A stretch of DNA of 64,000 bases, taken from RGIG3528 sp964653855 (GTDB lineage: Bacteria; Bacillota; Clostridia; Lachnospirales; Lachnospiraceae). Each line of letters opens with the position of its first letter. The first letter of the stretch is position 1. Positions 48,462 through 58,335 of the stretch are shown here, in pieces. Below the pieces are notes generated by a model. It did no database searches. It was not told the origin of the DNA and saw nothing but the letters and a program-made list of their open reading frames with translations. The DNA lies in NCBI GenBank assembly GCA_964653855.1, contig CAZZFV010000001.1, forward strand, positions 1 through 64,000, read 5' to 3'. Position numbers and translations under genes: made by a program.

Positions 48462-49121
48462 TTACGAATAAAAGGAAAATTTCTTTTCGATCTTCGCCAT
48501 TATAAATGCGACGACGGAGTTGAATATGTAATAGAAGAGCCCTGCGACGACAAGCGGAATGACGGTTCCCTTTGCGGCAACGATCTGTTTTGCTATTGTA
48601 AACATTTCGGCAACGGATAAAACAAAGGCGAGCGACGTGTCTTTTACAAGCGTTATGACTTCGTTTGTGATTGAAGGAATTATGCGCTTTACGACCTGCG
48701 GGAAAATGATTCTTGTAAACGTTTGGCCGTGAGTGTATCCGAGAACGGCGGCCGCCTCATATTGACCTTTCGGAATCGATTCGATACCGCCTCTGTAAAT
48801 TTCCGCAAAATAAGCCGCATAATTAAGTCCGAATCCGAGTATTACGGCAATTATTCTGTAAGAGGACGAAAGCGATACATGAAAGATAAACGAAGGACCG
48901 AAAAATATAAACATTAATTGCAGCATAAGAGGTGTACCTCTCATTATCGAGATGTACACCCTTATTATTGTCTTTAATATTATGTTTTTTGACATTCGTC
49001 CGAATGCGATCAAAAGTCCGAGCGGCAGTGAAATGACAAGTGTTAAGACGAATATCCCGACAGATACCGAAAGACCTTCGATAAGCCTGAGTACAATGTT
49101 CAAAAAGGCACTGAAATCCAT
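48462..49121 (-). CDS. Polar amino acid ABC transporter permease
   Basis: A 219-residue inner membrane protein of the HisM/GlnP family with about five helices. Motifs: EGLSVSVGIFVLTLVISLPLG, YISIMRGTPLMLQLMFIFFG (RGTPLLVQ-type), and the EAA loop AAAVLGYTHGQTFTRIIFPQV. It would form a homodimer and bind the ATPase above. It sits 17 bases after the binding protein gene. Confidence 0.93.
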   Translation of the reverse strand: MDFSAFLNIVLRLIEGLSVSVGIFVLTLVISLPLGLLIAFGRMSKNIILKTIIRVYISIMRGTPLMLQLMFIFFGPSFIFHVSLSSSYRIIAVILGFGLNYAAYFAEIYRGGIESIPKGQYEAAAVLGYTHGQTFTRIIFPQVVKRIIPSITNEVITLVKDTSLAFVLSVAEMFTIAKQIVAAKGTVIPLVVAGLFYYIFNSVVAFIMAKIEKKFSFYS

Positions 49122-49138
49122 TAATCAAACTCCCGTTA

Positions 49139-49915
49139 TCATTTAACTATAATCGAATCGGAAAGTCCCCATTTTTCGGCGATTGTTTGGAATGTTCCGT
49201 CCGACATCATTTCATCGAGTGCTTTTTGTACTTCGTCACGCAACTTAGTGTTTCCGAGCTTGAAGCCTATTGCGTATTTTTCGGAAACGAGAACTTCGGA
49301 CAAGATTTCGTAAGCGCCGGCGGTTCTTTCCGCAATTTGATAATTTGCGACACCGATATCCATGGCGATTGCGTCGGCTGTGCCCGATTCAAGATACATG
49401 AATGCCGAATTGTAGTCGGGAACCTGAATGAGCTCTTTGAAAGATGCCGTGAGAGCGGCACAATCTTCCGATTCGAGTGCGTCAAGTGCGGAGGAGGCAG
49501 CCTGTACGACAACCGTTTTTCCGCTTAAATCTGCCTGCGATTTAATTCCGGAAGAAGAGGAAACCACAAATACCTGGCTGTTGTCGACGTAAGGATCTGA
49601 CCATGTGTAAGAGTCGATTCTGTCGTCGCTCATTGTGAAGCCGTTCCAAATGCAGCTGATTGTGCCGGATGAAAGTTCAAGGTCTTTTGATGACCAGTCG
49701 ATTGCTCGGTATTCGACCGTCCAATTGTTGCGCTTACATACTTCTGCCGCAAGGTCGAGATCGAAGCCGACATATTCGCCGTTATCGTCAACATATCCGT
49801 AAGGCGGGAATTCGGCATCGAAGCCGACGATGAATTTTTCTTCGCTTCCGCATGCTGTGAGTGACATACACATGATTACGGATAAAATGAGTGCGATTAC
49901 TTTTTTGATTTTCAT
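49139..49915 (-). CDS. Amino acid ABC transporter substrate-binding lipoprotein
   Basis: A 258-residue family 3 solute-binding protein. The lipoprotein signal ends with lipobox LTAC (Cys22). Binding-domain motifs: VGFDAEFPPYGYVD, YVGFDLDLAAEVCKR, DDRIDSYTWSDPY and VVVQAASSALDAL. ATG49915 is preceded by CGGAGGAA at the right distance; an upstream in-frame ATG at 49945 is not. It is the first gene of the importer operon. Which polar amino acid it binds cannot be told from sequence. Confidence 0.92.
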   Translation of the reverse strand: MKIKKVIALILSVIMCMSLTACGSEEKFIVGFDAEFPPYGYVDDNGEYVGFDLDLAAEVCKRNNWTVEYRAIDWSSKDLELSSGTISCIWNGFTMSDDRIDSYTWSDPYVDNSQVFVVSSSSGIKSQADLSGKTVVVQAASSALDALESEDCAALTASFKELIQVPDYNSAFMYLESGTADAIAMDIGVANYQIAERTAGAYEILSEVLVSEKYAIGFKLGNTKLRDEVQKALDEMMSDGTFQTIAEKWGLSDSIIVK

Positions 49916-49961
49916 AAGTTCCTCCGAAAAGTTTATTTTTGTCAAACAATGATTTTGTGAT

Positions 49962-49990
49962 ATGCTACCACGTTACCAAACTAAAGTCAA
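49962..49990 (-). promoter_or_regulatory. Promoter for the amino acid transporter operon
   Basis: On the minus strand TTGACT (49990-49985), 17 bases, TAGCAT (49967-49962). The leader is about 40 bases. Confidence 0.55.
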
Positions 49991-50012
49991 TAATCAATTT
50001 TATAAAGTCAAT

Positions 50013-50034
50013 ATTTTCGAAACTTTTCGAAAAT
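50013..50034. promoter_or_regulatory. Perfect 10-base inverted repeat upstream of pullulanase
   Basis: ATTTTCGAAA and TTTCGAAAAT are exact inverted copies separated by CT. The site lies between the divergent transporter and pullulanase genes, 74 bases before the pullulanase start. The two-fold symmetry and spacing fit a dimeric repressor operator. No regulator gene is nearby. Confidence 0.5.
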
Positions 50035-50107
50035 AATTGTGGAAAATATTGTTTCTTTTTGGTAAAATAGGTCTTAAGCTTAAAGCTTTTTATAAAAGGA
50101 GGAGAAC

Positions 50108-52813
50108 ATGAAGAGAGTAAAAGGAATATTTGCCCGCATTACGGCATTTTTGATGATGTTTACAATGCTTATGGGCATGATGCCGGCAAACACCGCGAAA
50201 GCCGCGGATCTTACGCTCAAATTCCACTATCACAGGGCCGACGGAAATTATGACGGTTGGGACGTATGGCTTTGGGAATACGGCTTTGACGGTTCGGGAT
50301 ATGCGTTTAACAATGAAGACGGAGAAATGGTTGCGACAAAAACGATTACACCCGGAACCACTCAGGTAGGATTTATTGTGAGAACAACAAGCTGGGCAAA
50401 GGACATAAGCGAAGACCAATATATAGATATTTCCGAAATGATTTCGGGTACGGTTCATATATATGTAGAGTCGGGCGTAAAGGGTTACACAAAAGCTTAC
50501 GGTGCGGACAGCGTGACGGGTGTCAAGGTGTCACAGGTAAAATACGAAAGTGCCGATAAGCTTTCGGTTGTAATGACGGGAACGCCCGAAGACATCACGG
50601 CGGATTCGTTTACGGTAACAGGTCCCGACGGTGAACTCAAAGTTTCAAAGGTATCAAACATCGGAGAAAATTCTTATCTTATAATACTTGAAACGGAAAT
50701 GGACAGAGTGAAAAATTATACGCTTACTTTTGACGATACAAATTATAAAATAACGATTCCGAACATTTATTCGACCGCGGAATTTGAAGAAGCTTACACA
50801 TATACGGGAGACGATCTGGGAGCTGTGTGGTCGAAAGACAAAACAACGTTTAAGGTTTGGGCTCCCACCGCAAATGAGCTTTATGTGAATCTCTATGAGA
50901 CGGGTACCGAGGGAACCGATGATCTGATAGAGCAAATCAAGATGGAAAAAAGTGACGCCGGCACATGGGTAGCCGTTAAAAACGGTGACTTAAACGGTAC
51001 GTATTACACTTATTCCGTTTCTTTCGGCGACGGATTTACCGAAGTTTGCGATCCTTATGCAAGAACGACGGGAGTTAACGGAAAAAGAGCGATGGTAATT
51101 GATCTTGATTCGACGGATCCCGAAGGGTGGGACACGGATAAGGACCCCAATTACGATATGCCCGTAAACGATGCGATAATTTATGAGCTTCACATAAGGG
51201 ATCTTTCGAGCAGCAAGAGCTCCGGAATCACAAATAAGAGAAAATATTTGGGACTCACGGAAACCGGAACAACAACATCCGACGGTACGGTTTCTACGGG
51301 ACTTGATCATATAAAGGAACTAGGGATCACACATCTTCATATACTTCCTTTTTATGATTTCGGATCGATTGACGAATCAAAATCATCGCTTGCATCGTAT
51401 AACTGGGGTTACGATCCCGTAAACTACAATGTTCCGGAAGGCTCGTACTCATCCGATCCTTATAACGGCGAAGTTCGTGTGAGCGAAGTAAAGCAAATGG
51501 TGAAAGCGCTTCACGACAACGGAATAAGCGTTGTCATGGACGTTGTCTACAACCACGTATACAGTGCGGCGGATTTTTGCGTAAACAGGCTTGTTCCGGG
51601 ATATTTTTCGAGAACGGACGAAAACGGCAAATATTCAAACGGTTCGGGATGCGGCAACGATACGGCAACCGAGCGCTCGATGGTTAAAAAGTATATTGTG
51701 GATTCGGTAAATTATTGGGCAGACGAATATCACATCGACGGTTTCAGATTTGACCTTGTCGGACTTATCGATACGGAAACGATGAATGAAATAATCGAGA
51801 CCGTACACGAAAAGCATCCGAATGTAATCTTTTACGGCGAAGGCTGGACAATGAGCACAACGCTTACAAAAGACGACTATACGCTCACAACACAGGTGAA
51901 TTCGAAGAAAGTGCCCGATATGGCATTCTTCAGCGATGACATGAGAGACACGTTAAAGGGAAATGTTTTTTCGACAACGTCGCGCGGATACGTGTCGGGG
52001 CTTACGGGAGTCACGGATAAGATTGCATCGTGCTTTAAGGCTCAGACAACATGGTCAAAGAATCCTTTGCAAATGATTCAATATGCGTCATGTCACGACA
52101 ATAATACGCTTATAGACAGGATCACGAGCTCAGCGCCCAATGAGACAAGAGAGAATCAAATAAGGATGAATAACCTTGCGGCGGCAATTTATCTTACTTC
52201 CCAGGGAATTCCTTTTATGCAGGCGGGAGAAGAAATGCTGCGTTCCAAAACCAATTCCGACGGAACGTTTAATTCTAACAGCTACAACGCGCTCGACAAC
52301 GTAAACCAGTTAAAGTGGGATAATCTCCTTTCCGAGGAGTACATGAACGTATTCAACTATTATAAGGGACTTATTGCGTTCAGAAAGGCTCATGCGGCGT
52401 TAAGAATGAGCGACAGTGCGGAAATAGCGGAAAAAATCACGCGTATAACGGATACGGATGACAATGTTGTCGCAATGCAAATTTCGGGTGACGTTGAAAA
52501 CGAAATTTCTGACGGAATTATCGCGATATTCAATCCTAATAAGGAAAGCACCAAGGTTACCCTTCCCGAAGGCAAATGGAACATTTGCATAAACGACGAA
52601 ACTGCGGGCACAAAGAGCCTTAAGAAAGTATCGGGAAGCGTTACGGTGGCTCCGATTTCCGCGATGGTGCTTGTAAAGGGAGATTGCGGAGATACCGAGT
52701 CAAACGGAAATTCGACACTTTATGCCGTACTCGGAGTAGCGGGAATCGCTGTTTTGTTCCTTGCTGCGGGATTCATTGTTTCACGTTGCAATAAAAAGAA
52801 AAAAGAAAATTAA
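50108..52813 (+). CDS. pulA: Secreted, membrane-anchored type I pullulanase
   Basis: Hydrolyses alpha-1,6 bonds in pullulan and starch outside the cell. The 901-residue protein has a signal peptide (to about 33, AKAAD), a CBM41-type module (LTLKFHYHRADGNYDGWDVWLWEYG), a linker domain, a CBM48-like module (about 240-330) and the GH13_14 barrel. The pullulanase signature YNWGYDPVNYNVPEGSY is present; catalytic residues are Asp549 (FRFD), Glu578 (YGEGW) and Asp664 (CHDNN). The C-terminus ends with a membrane helix and a basic tail (RCNKKKKEN), so the enzyme is held at the cell surface. GGAGG lies upstream. It is monocistronic, followed by a terminator. Confidence 0.95.
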   Translation: MKRVKGIFARITAFLMMFTMLMGMMPANTAKAADLTLKFHYHRADGNYDGWDVWLWEYGFDGSGYAFNNEDGEMVATKTITPGTTQVGFIVRTTSWAKDISEDQYIDISEMISGTVHIYVESGVKGYTKAYGADSVTGVKVSQVKYESADKLSVVMTGTPEDITADSFTVTGPDGELKVSKVSNIGENSYLIILETEMDRVKNYTLTFDDTNYKITIPNIYSTAEFEEAYTYTGDDLGAVWSKDKTTFKVWAPTANELYVNLYETGTEGTDDLIEQIKMEKSDAGTWVAVKNGDLNGTYYTYSVSFGDGFTEVCDPYARTTGVNGKRAMVIDLDSTDPEGWDTDKDPNYDMPVNDAIIYELHIRDLSSSKSSGITNKRKYLGLTETGTTTSDGTVSTGLDHIKELGITHLHILPFYDFGSIDESKSSLASYNWGYDPVNYNVPEGSYSSDPYNGEVRVSEVKQMVKALHDNGISVVMDVVYNHVYSAADFCVNRLVPGYFSRTDENGKYSNGSGCGNDTATERSMVKKYIVDSVNYWADEYHIDGFRFDLVGLIDTETMNEIIETVHEKHPNVIFYGEGWTMSTTLTKDDYTLTTQVNSKKVPDMAFFSDDMRDTLKGNVFSTTSRGYVSGLTGVTDKIASCFKAQTTWSKNPLQMIQYASCHDNNTLIDRITSSAPNETRENQIRMNNLAAAIYLTSQGIPFMQAGEEMLRSKTNSDGTFNSNSYNALDNVNQLKWDNLLSEEYMNVFNYYKGLIAFRKAHAALRMSDSAEIAEKITRITDTDDNVVAMQISGDVENEISDGIIAIFNPNKESTKVTLPEGKWNICINDETAGTKSLKKVSGSVTVAPISAMVLVKGDCGDTESNGNSTLYAVLGVAGIAVLFLAAGFIVSRCNKKKKEN

Positions 52814-52825
52814 ATTGAATTTACG

Positions 52826-52856
52826 GCATCGGAGAGAATGACTCTCCGGTGCTTTT
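52826..52856 (+). terminator. Intrinsic terminator of pullulanase
   Basis: Stem GCATCGGAGAG/CTCTCCGGTGC (one G-T pair) with loop AATGA followed by TTTTG. Confidence 0.87.
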
Positions 52857-52910
52857 GTTATGTTTTCGGTTTAAGCATTTTTTTTGATGAGATTTATTTA
52901 TATAATTTAT

Positions 52911-52939
52911 TTGCATAATCAATCCGGATAAGATAAAAT
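52911..52939 (+). promoter_or_regulatory. Promoter for the YesL-like gene and glgB
   Basis: TTGCAT (52911-52916), 17 bases, TAAAAT (52934-52939). The leader is about 40 bases. Confidence 0.55.
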
Positions 52940-52984
52940 TATTTAGTTATGATGTTAAGATGAGGTTTATTTCGGAGTAATCAC

Positions 52985-53942
52985 ATGAGCAATTTTTTTA
53001 ATCCCGACAACGCTTTTTTCTCGATCATGGGAAAGGTGTTCGACTTAATTGTTTTGAATTTTTTGTGGCTTTTATTGTATGTGCCTTTTTTCGTGTTTGC
53101 GAGTCTTTATGCGACAACGGAAATCATGATATTTGAAATACTTATGCTTGTTTCACTCATTGTAATTGTTCCGTCGCTTTCGGCAATGTATTATGCGGTC
53201 GTTAAATCGGTGAGAAGGCAGCGAGGCTACGCAATCAAAGAATTCATAAGAGCTTTTAAGGCAAATTTAAGGCAAGGCGCAATAGGCTCAGTGATTACGG
53301 TAGCTTTCATATGGATTTTGACAATCGATTTTAAATGGGTATTTGAGCTTATCGCGGCAGAAACCGAAAGCGGAACAGATACCTCGCAAAGCCTCATATA
53401 TCTCGCGATTTTTGTTGTAATTGCTTTTTTTGTGACGGGGTGGCTCATATATTATTTCCCCGTCATATCGAGATTTACGATGAAAACTTTCGGGGCAATC
53501 AGGTTTTCTTTCGGAATTTCCGCAAAGCACTTCGGAGTCACGTGCTTAAACGTTTTCATATGGCTTGCGGCGGCAATACTTGTATATATCACAAACTTTT
53601 TTGCGATTATATTTATTGTGTCGTTAACGGTACTTCTTGAATCGCTTTCGATGGAAAAAATTTTGAAAAAATATACGCTCAAAATTCTTGAGGGAAACAA
53701 GGAAAACGCGCATAACGGGGACACGGAAGGCGTTGAAAAAGAAAACGCGGGAAGCGATGAACCGGAAAGCACAGGAAACGCGGAAAATANNNNNNNNNNN
53801 NNNNNNNNNNNNNNNNNNNNNNNNNNNNNNNNNNNNNNNNNNNNNNNNNNNNNNNNNNNNNNNNNNNNNNNNNNNNNNNNNNNNNNNNNCGGAAAATAAC
53901 AATCATTCGGAACAAAAGGCAGACGAATGGTATTTGGAATAA
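52985..53942 (+). CDS. YesL-like (DUF624) membrane protein, interrupted by an assembly gap
   Basis: A membrane protein with about five helices in the YesL/DUF624 pattern (VFDLIVLNFLWLLLYVPFF, VPSLSAMYYAVVKSVR, then helices around 105-125, 138-160 and 190-215), found near sugar-use genes in Firmicutes. After residue 225 the protein has a Glu/Asn/Gly-rich tail that runs into the 100-N gap. After the gap one frame ends at 53942 with NHSEQKADEWYLE. Both gap flanks carry CGGAAAATA; joining them at this shared nonamer keeps the frame and gives about 282 residues, so I take 53942 as the true end. The glgB start follows 11 bases later. Confidence 0.75.
53790..53889. other. Assembly gap of 100 N
   Basis: Exactly 100 N residues, the conventional placeholder for a gap of unknown size. 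It lies in the coding region for the acidic tail of the YesL-like protein. The identical nonamer CGGAAAATA ends the left flank (53781-53789) and starts the right flank (53890-53898). Confidence 0.99.
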
Positions 53943-53953
53943 GGGGGATAAAG

Positions 53954-56143
53954 ATGAATTTGACAAAAGAAATCAATGATATTTTGTATGGTATAAGTAC
54001 CGATCCTTTTAAGGTGCTCGGGGCGAGAAGCGCGGAAAACGGAACTTTGATTCGTGCGTTTTATCCCGATGCCGTACAGGCAAAAGTCAAAATCAAGAAG
54101 AAAAAAGCGGAATATGACATGGAATGCATCGACGGGGCGGGGATTTTTGAAGTCACGGTGCCGGATGTGCTTCCTTTTAAATATGAATTGGAACTTACAT
54201 ATCCCGACGGTAATACTTTTGTTACGTATGACGCATATGCTTTTTATCCCGAAATCGATGAAGAAGCGCTCACAAAATTCCAAAACGGGATAAATTATGA
54301 AATATATGACTATCTGGGCGCAAGACCGGAAAAGAAAGACTCTGTTCCGGGAACAAGATTTGACGTCTGGGCTCCGAACGCAAAAAGCGTGAGCGTTGTG
54401 GGCGATTTTAACCTTTGGGACAAAAGACGCCACATAATGAAAAAGAACGAAAAGTACGGCGTCTTTTCGCTTTTTGTGCCGGGAGTGGGAACGGGATCCT
54501 TATACAAATTTGCGATCACATCGTCAAACGGAGAAACGATATTTAAGGCGGACCCTTATGCGCGGGCATCGGAAAAACGTCCAAACAATGCGTCCGTTGT
54601 TTATGACATAAGCAAATTTAAATGGGCCGACAAAATGTGGCTCAACAAGCGTGAAAAGACGGATACGTTTAATGTGCCCGTAAATATTTACGAGGTTCAT
54701 TTGGGAAGCTTTTTGAAGCCGTCGGAAGAAGACGGAAGCTTCTTCGATTACAAAACGCTTGCGGAAAAAATAGCCGCTTACGTAAAAGACATGGGATATA
54801 CTCATGTGGAACTTCTTCCCGTTATGGAGCATCCTTTTGACGGATCGTGGGGGTATCAGGTTACGGGATATTATGCGCCGACGGCAAGATTCGGAGATCC
54901 CGCAGGCTTTATGTATTTTGTGAATTACATGCACAAAAACGGAATCGGTGTCATTTTGGACTGGGTTCCCGCACATTTTCCGAAGGATGATTTCGGTCTT
55001 GCGCGTTTTGACGGAACACCGCTTTATGAGCATCCGGATAAACGTCGCGGTGAACATCCCGACTGGGGAACACTGATATTTGATTACGGAAGAAAAGAAG
55101 TATCTGACTTCTTAATCGCAAACGCCTTGTTCTGGGTAGAAAAGTATCACGTCGACGGCATAAGAATGGACGCCGTCGCATCGATGCTTTATCTCGATTA
55201 CGGAAGAAAACAGGGTGAGTGGGTTCCGAACATTTACGGCGGTCATGAAAATCTTGAGAGCGTGGAATTCCTTAAACACCTTAACTCAATCATGAAAAAG
55301 AGAAACAAGAGCGTTTACATGATTGCGGAAGAATCGACGGCGTGGCCGTGTGTCACGGGTGTTGTCGAAGAAAACAACAGCCTGGGATTTACATACAAGT
55401 GGAACATGGGATGGATGAACGACTTCCTCAAATATATGAAGGAAGATCCTCTTTTTAAAAAAGGCGTTCACGGCTGTCTTACGTTTTCAATGATGTATGC
55501 CTACAGCGAAAAATTTATTCTTGTTTTGTCTCATGACGAAGTTGTTCACGGGAAGGGTTCGTTGGTAAACAAAATGCCGGGAGATTACAAAGAAAAGTTT
55601 TCGAATCTTCGAACGGCATACGGATTTATGACGGGTCATCCCGGCAAAAAGCTTCTCTTTATGGGACAGGATTTTGCGCAATTTGCCGAGTGGAACGAGA
55701 ATAAGAGCTTAGAGTGGAATCTTATCGATCAATATGAAATGCATAAAAAAATTCATGATTATTGCCGCGACCTGTTTAATTTATATAAAAACAAGCATGC
55801 GCTTTATGACATGGATTTTGATCCCAAGGGCTTCACATGGATGAGCTGCATGGATATCGACCACAGCATTGTTTCGTTCATAAGACGCGGAAATAAGGGC
55901 GAAACGCTGTTATTCGTATGCAACTTTACGCCGGTTGTTTATGAGAACTTCAGGCAGGCGGTTCCGGAAAAGGGAATATATACGGAAATATTGAATTCCG
56001 ATGACATAAAGTACGGCGGAACGGGACTTATGAACGGATTACCGCTTGAATCGGAAAGCACGCCGCATGACGGACAGGAAAATTCGATTGTTATGAACCT
56101 TCCGGGGCTCAGCACGGTAATCTTTGAAAAATCGGATAAATAA
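53954..56143 (+). CDS. glgB: 1,4-alpha-glucan branching enzyme
   Basis: Introduces alpha-1,6 branches into glycogen. The 729-residue protein has an N-terminal N1 module, a CBM48 module (TRFDVWAPNAKSVSVVGDFN) and a GH13_9 barrel with all catalytic residues: Asp406 (GIRMDAVAS), Glu459 (IAEEST) and Asp528 (SHDEVVHGK). The numbering is within two of E. coli GlgB. ATG53954 with GGGGGA upstream is preferred over an in-frame ATG at 53927. It is cotranscribed with the YesL-like gene and 19 bases before glutamine synthetase. Confidence 0.96.
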   Translation: MNLTKEINDILYGISTDPFKVLGARSAENGTLIRAFYPDAVQAKVKIKKKKAEYDMECIDGAGIFEVTVPDVLPFKYELELTYPDGNTFVTYDAYAFYPEIDEEALTKFQNGINYEIYDYLGARPEKKDSVPGTRFDVWAPNAKSVSVVGDFNLWDKRRHIMKKNEKYGVFSLFVPGVGTGSLYKFAITSSNGETIFKADPYARASEKRPNNASVVYDISKFKWADKMWLNKREKTDTFNVPVNIYEVHLGSFLKPSEEDGSFFDYKTLAEKIAAYVKDMGYTHVELLPVMEHPFDGSWGYQVTGYYAPTARFGDPAGFMYFVNYMHKNGIGVILDWVPAHFPKDDFGLARFDGTPLYEHPDKRRGEHPDWGTLIFDYGRKEVSDFLIANALFWVEKYHVDGIRMDAVASMLYLDYGRKQGEWVPNIYGGHENLESVEFLKHLNSIMKKRNKSVYMIAEESTAWPCVTGVVEENNSLGFTYKWNMGWMNDFLKYMKEDPLFKKGVHGCLTFSMMYAYSEKFILVLSHDEVVHGKGSLVNKMPGDYKEKFSNLRTAYGFMTGHPGKKLLFMGQDFAQFAEWNENKSLEWNLIDQYEMHKKIHDYCRDLFNLYKNKHALYDMDFDPKGFTWMSCMDIDHSIVSFIRRGNKGETLLFVCNFTPVVYENFRQAVPEKGIYTEILNSDDIKYGGTGLMNGLPLESESTPHDGQENSIVMNLPGLSTVIFEKSDK

Positions 56144-56162
56144 ACTTTGAAAGGATAAAGAC

Positions 56163-58277
56163 ATGTCAGATTTTATTGAGGACATTTTCGGAATCGACGT
56201 ATTTAACGAAACCGTTATGCGTGAAAATCTTCCCGAGGATGTGTTTGTGTCATTAAAAAAGACGATGGAGGACGGCACGGAGCTCGACCCGGAAATTGCC
56301 GACAAGGTTGCCGGTGCGATGAAAGACTGGGCCATGAAAAAGGGTGCAACGCATTATACGCACTGGTTTCAGCCGATGACGGGAATTACGGCGGAAAAGC
56401 ACGATTCGTTTCTTGAGCCCGCTCCGAACGGAAAAGCGATAACCGCTTTTTCTGGAAAAGAACTCATAAAAGGTGAATCCGACGCGTCAAGCTTCCCGTC
56501 GGGCGGACTTCGCGCAACATTCGAGGCAAGAGGATATACGGCATGGGATTGCACATCGCCGGCTTTTGTTAAGGAAGATGCGGCCGGCGTGACGCTTTGC
56601 ATTCCGACGGCTTTTTGTTCATACACGGGTGAGGCTCTCGATAAAAAGACACCGCTCCTCAGGTCAATGGACGCTTTAAGCCGTGAAGCGGTTAAAATCT
56701 TAAGAATTTTCGGCGACAACGAAACAACGAGAGTAACATGCTCGGTGGGCCCCGAACAGGAGTATTTCCTTGTCGACAGAAAAAAGTATCTTCGCCGTGA
56801 AGATCTGATTTTTACGGGAAGAACGTTGTTCGGTGCATCGGCTCCCAAGGGCCAGGAAATGGACGACCATTATTACGGAACGATAAGGGAACGTATTGCC
56901 GCATACATGAAGGAACTTAACACCGAGCTTTGGAAACTCGGCGTTTACGCAAAAACGCAGCATAACGAGGCGGCTCCCGCACAGCACGAGCTTGCGACGG
57001 TTTATACGACGGCAAACATTGCGTGCGATCACAATCAAATCGTTATGGACACGATGAAAAAGATCGCGAGACGTCACGGACTCGAATGTATTTTGAGCGA
57101 AAAGCCTTTTAACGGCGTAAACGGCTCGGGTAAGCACAATAACTGGTCTATTGCGACAAATACGGGAGAAAATCTTTTAAATCCGGGAAAAGAGCCGAAT
57201 AAAAACACGAGGTTTTTGCTTTTCCTTACGGCAGTGATTGCGGCCGTTGACGAGCATGCGCTGTTACTTCGTGCTTCCGCGTCGACACCCGGAAACGATA
57301 ACCGTCTCGGAGGAAACGAAGCACCGCCGTCGATTATATCGATTTTCCTCGGTGAACAATTAAACGATATTGCGGAACAGATAATTAAGACGGGAAGTGC
57401 CGCGGATTGCAAGAAAAAGACGATGATGAACATGGGTGTTTCATCACTTCCCGAACTTAAAAAAGACGTTACCGACCGTAACCGTACTTCGCCTTTTGCG
57501 TTTACGGGAAACAAGTTTGAATTCCGTATGGTTTCGAGTGCGCAGTCGATCGCAACGCCGAATACCGTGCTCAATACTATTGTTGCGGATAAGCTTAGAG
57601 AATTTGCGGACGCGCTTTCCGGTGTTACAAAAGACAATCTCGAAAAAAGCGCGATGGAGCTGATACGAAAGAATCTCATAGAGCATCAAAGAATTCTTTT
57701 TGACGGCGACGGATATTCGGACGGCTGGCATCAGGAAGCAAAGAAGCGCGGACTCGAAAGCGCAAGGACGATGGTCGAAGCATGTGCGGCATTGAGTCGC
57801 GAAAAGACAATCGAAGTTTTTGAAAGAGAGCATGTCCTTTCAAAAACGGAGCTTACGGCGCGCGAAGAAATAAATTATGAAATATATTCAAAGACACTGA
57901 ATATCGAGGCAAAGACGATGATCGAGATGGCCGCAAGACTTTATATACCTGCGGTTATCCGTTACACAAAACGTATCGCGGATTCGATTGTTACGATAAA
58001 TCAAACGGGACTCGGACTTACGACACGCGTTCAGGCGGATATTTTAAAGCGTCTCACGGAACTCTTAAACGAAGCTTCGGATGCTCTTTATGAGCTTAAA
58101 AATGCGTCGGAAAAAGCAAGAGAAATTAAAAACGAAAAGGAAAAGGCGAGCTTCTACAGCACTCACGTAAAAGAATGCATGAATAATTTGAGAAAGCCGA
58201 TAGACGAGCTTGAAATTGTTGTCGACAAGCGCTTTTGGCCGGTTCCGACATACGAAGATTTAATGTTTGAGGTATAA
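56163..58277 (+). CDS. glnN: Glutamine synthetase type III
   Basis: Makes glutamine from glutamate, ammonia and ATP. At 704 residues it is of the large GlnN type. Features: FPSGGLRATFEARGYTAWD near residue 100-120, VGPEQEYFLVD (metal-binding Glu), KTQHNEAAPAQHE, NGSGKHNNWSI (ammonium/glutamate site), and RLGGNEAPPSIIS with ESEFRMV-like KFEFRMVSS. The C-terminal extension of type III enzymes is present (helical, KNEKEKASFY). GAAAGG precedes the ATG. Its place behind glgB hints at joint control of carbon storage and nitrogen, but no specific regulator site is seen. Confidence 0.95.
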   Translation: MSDFIEDIFGIDVFNETVMRENLPEDVFVSLKKTMEDGTELDPEIADKVAGAMKDWAMKKGATHYTHWFQPMTGITAEKHDSFLEPAPNGKAITAFSGKELIKGESDASSFPSGGLRATFEARGYTAWDCTSPAFVKEDAAGVTLCIPTAFCSYTGEALDKKTPLLRSMDALSREAVKILRIFGDNETTRVTCSVGPEQEYFLVDRKKYLRREDLIFTGRTLFGASAPKGQEMDDHYYGTIRERIAAYMKELNTELWKLGVYAKTQHNEAAPAQHELATVYTTANIACDHNQIVMDTMKKIARRHGLECILSEKPFNGVNGSGKHNNWSIATNTGENLLNPGKEPNKNTRFLLFLTAVIAAVDEHALLLRASASTPGNDNRLGGNEAPPSIISIFLGEQLNDIAEQIIKTGSAADCKKKTMMNMGVSSLPELKKDVTDRNRTSPFAFTGNKFEFRMVSSAQSIATPNTVLNTIVADKLREFADALSGVTKDNLEKSAMELIRKNLIEHQRILFDGDGYSDGWHQEAKKRGLESARTMVEACAALSREKTIEVFEREHVLSKTELTAREEINYEIYSKTLNIEAKTMIEMAARLYIPAVIRYTKRIADSIVTINQTGLGLTTRVQADILKRLTELLNEASDALYELKNASEKAREIKNEKEKASFYSTHVKECMNNLRKPIDELEIVVDKRFWPVPTYEDLMFEV

Positions 58278-58335
58278 TAAATATCTTTTGACCCCGACAT
58301 CATTATATTTATACTTGAAAGGAAATATTTTTTAA

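Noticed and set aside
53688..53942. A separate small gene spanning the N run
   Set aside because: Its right half is better explained as the natural end of the YesL-like gene, because the two gap flanks share nine bases and merge in frame.
58288..58315. Promoter TTGACC-16-TATACT before the second ABC-F gene
   Set aside because: The start site would fall at about 58322, at or after the ribosome binding site AAAGG (58318-58322), so the transcript could not be translated normally.
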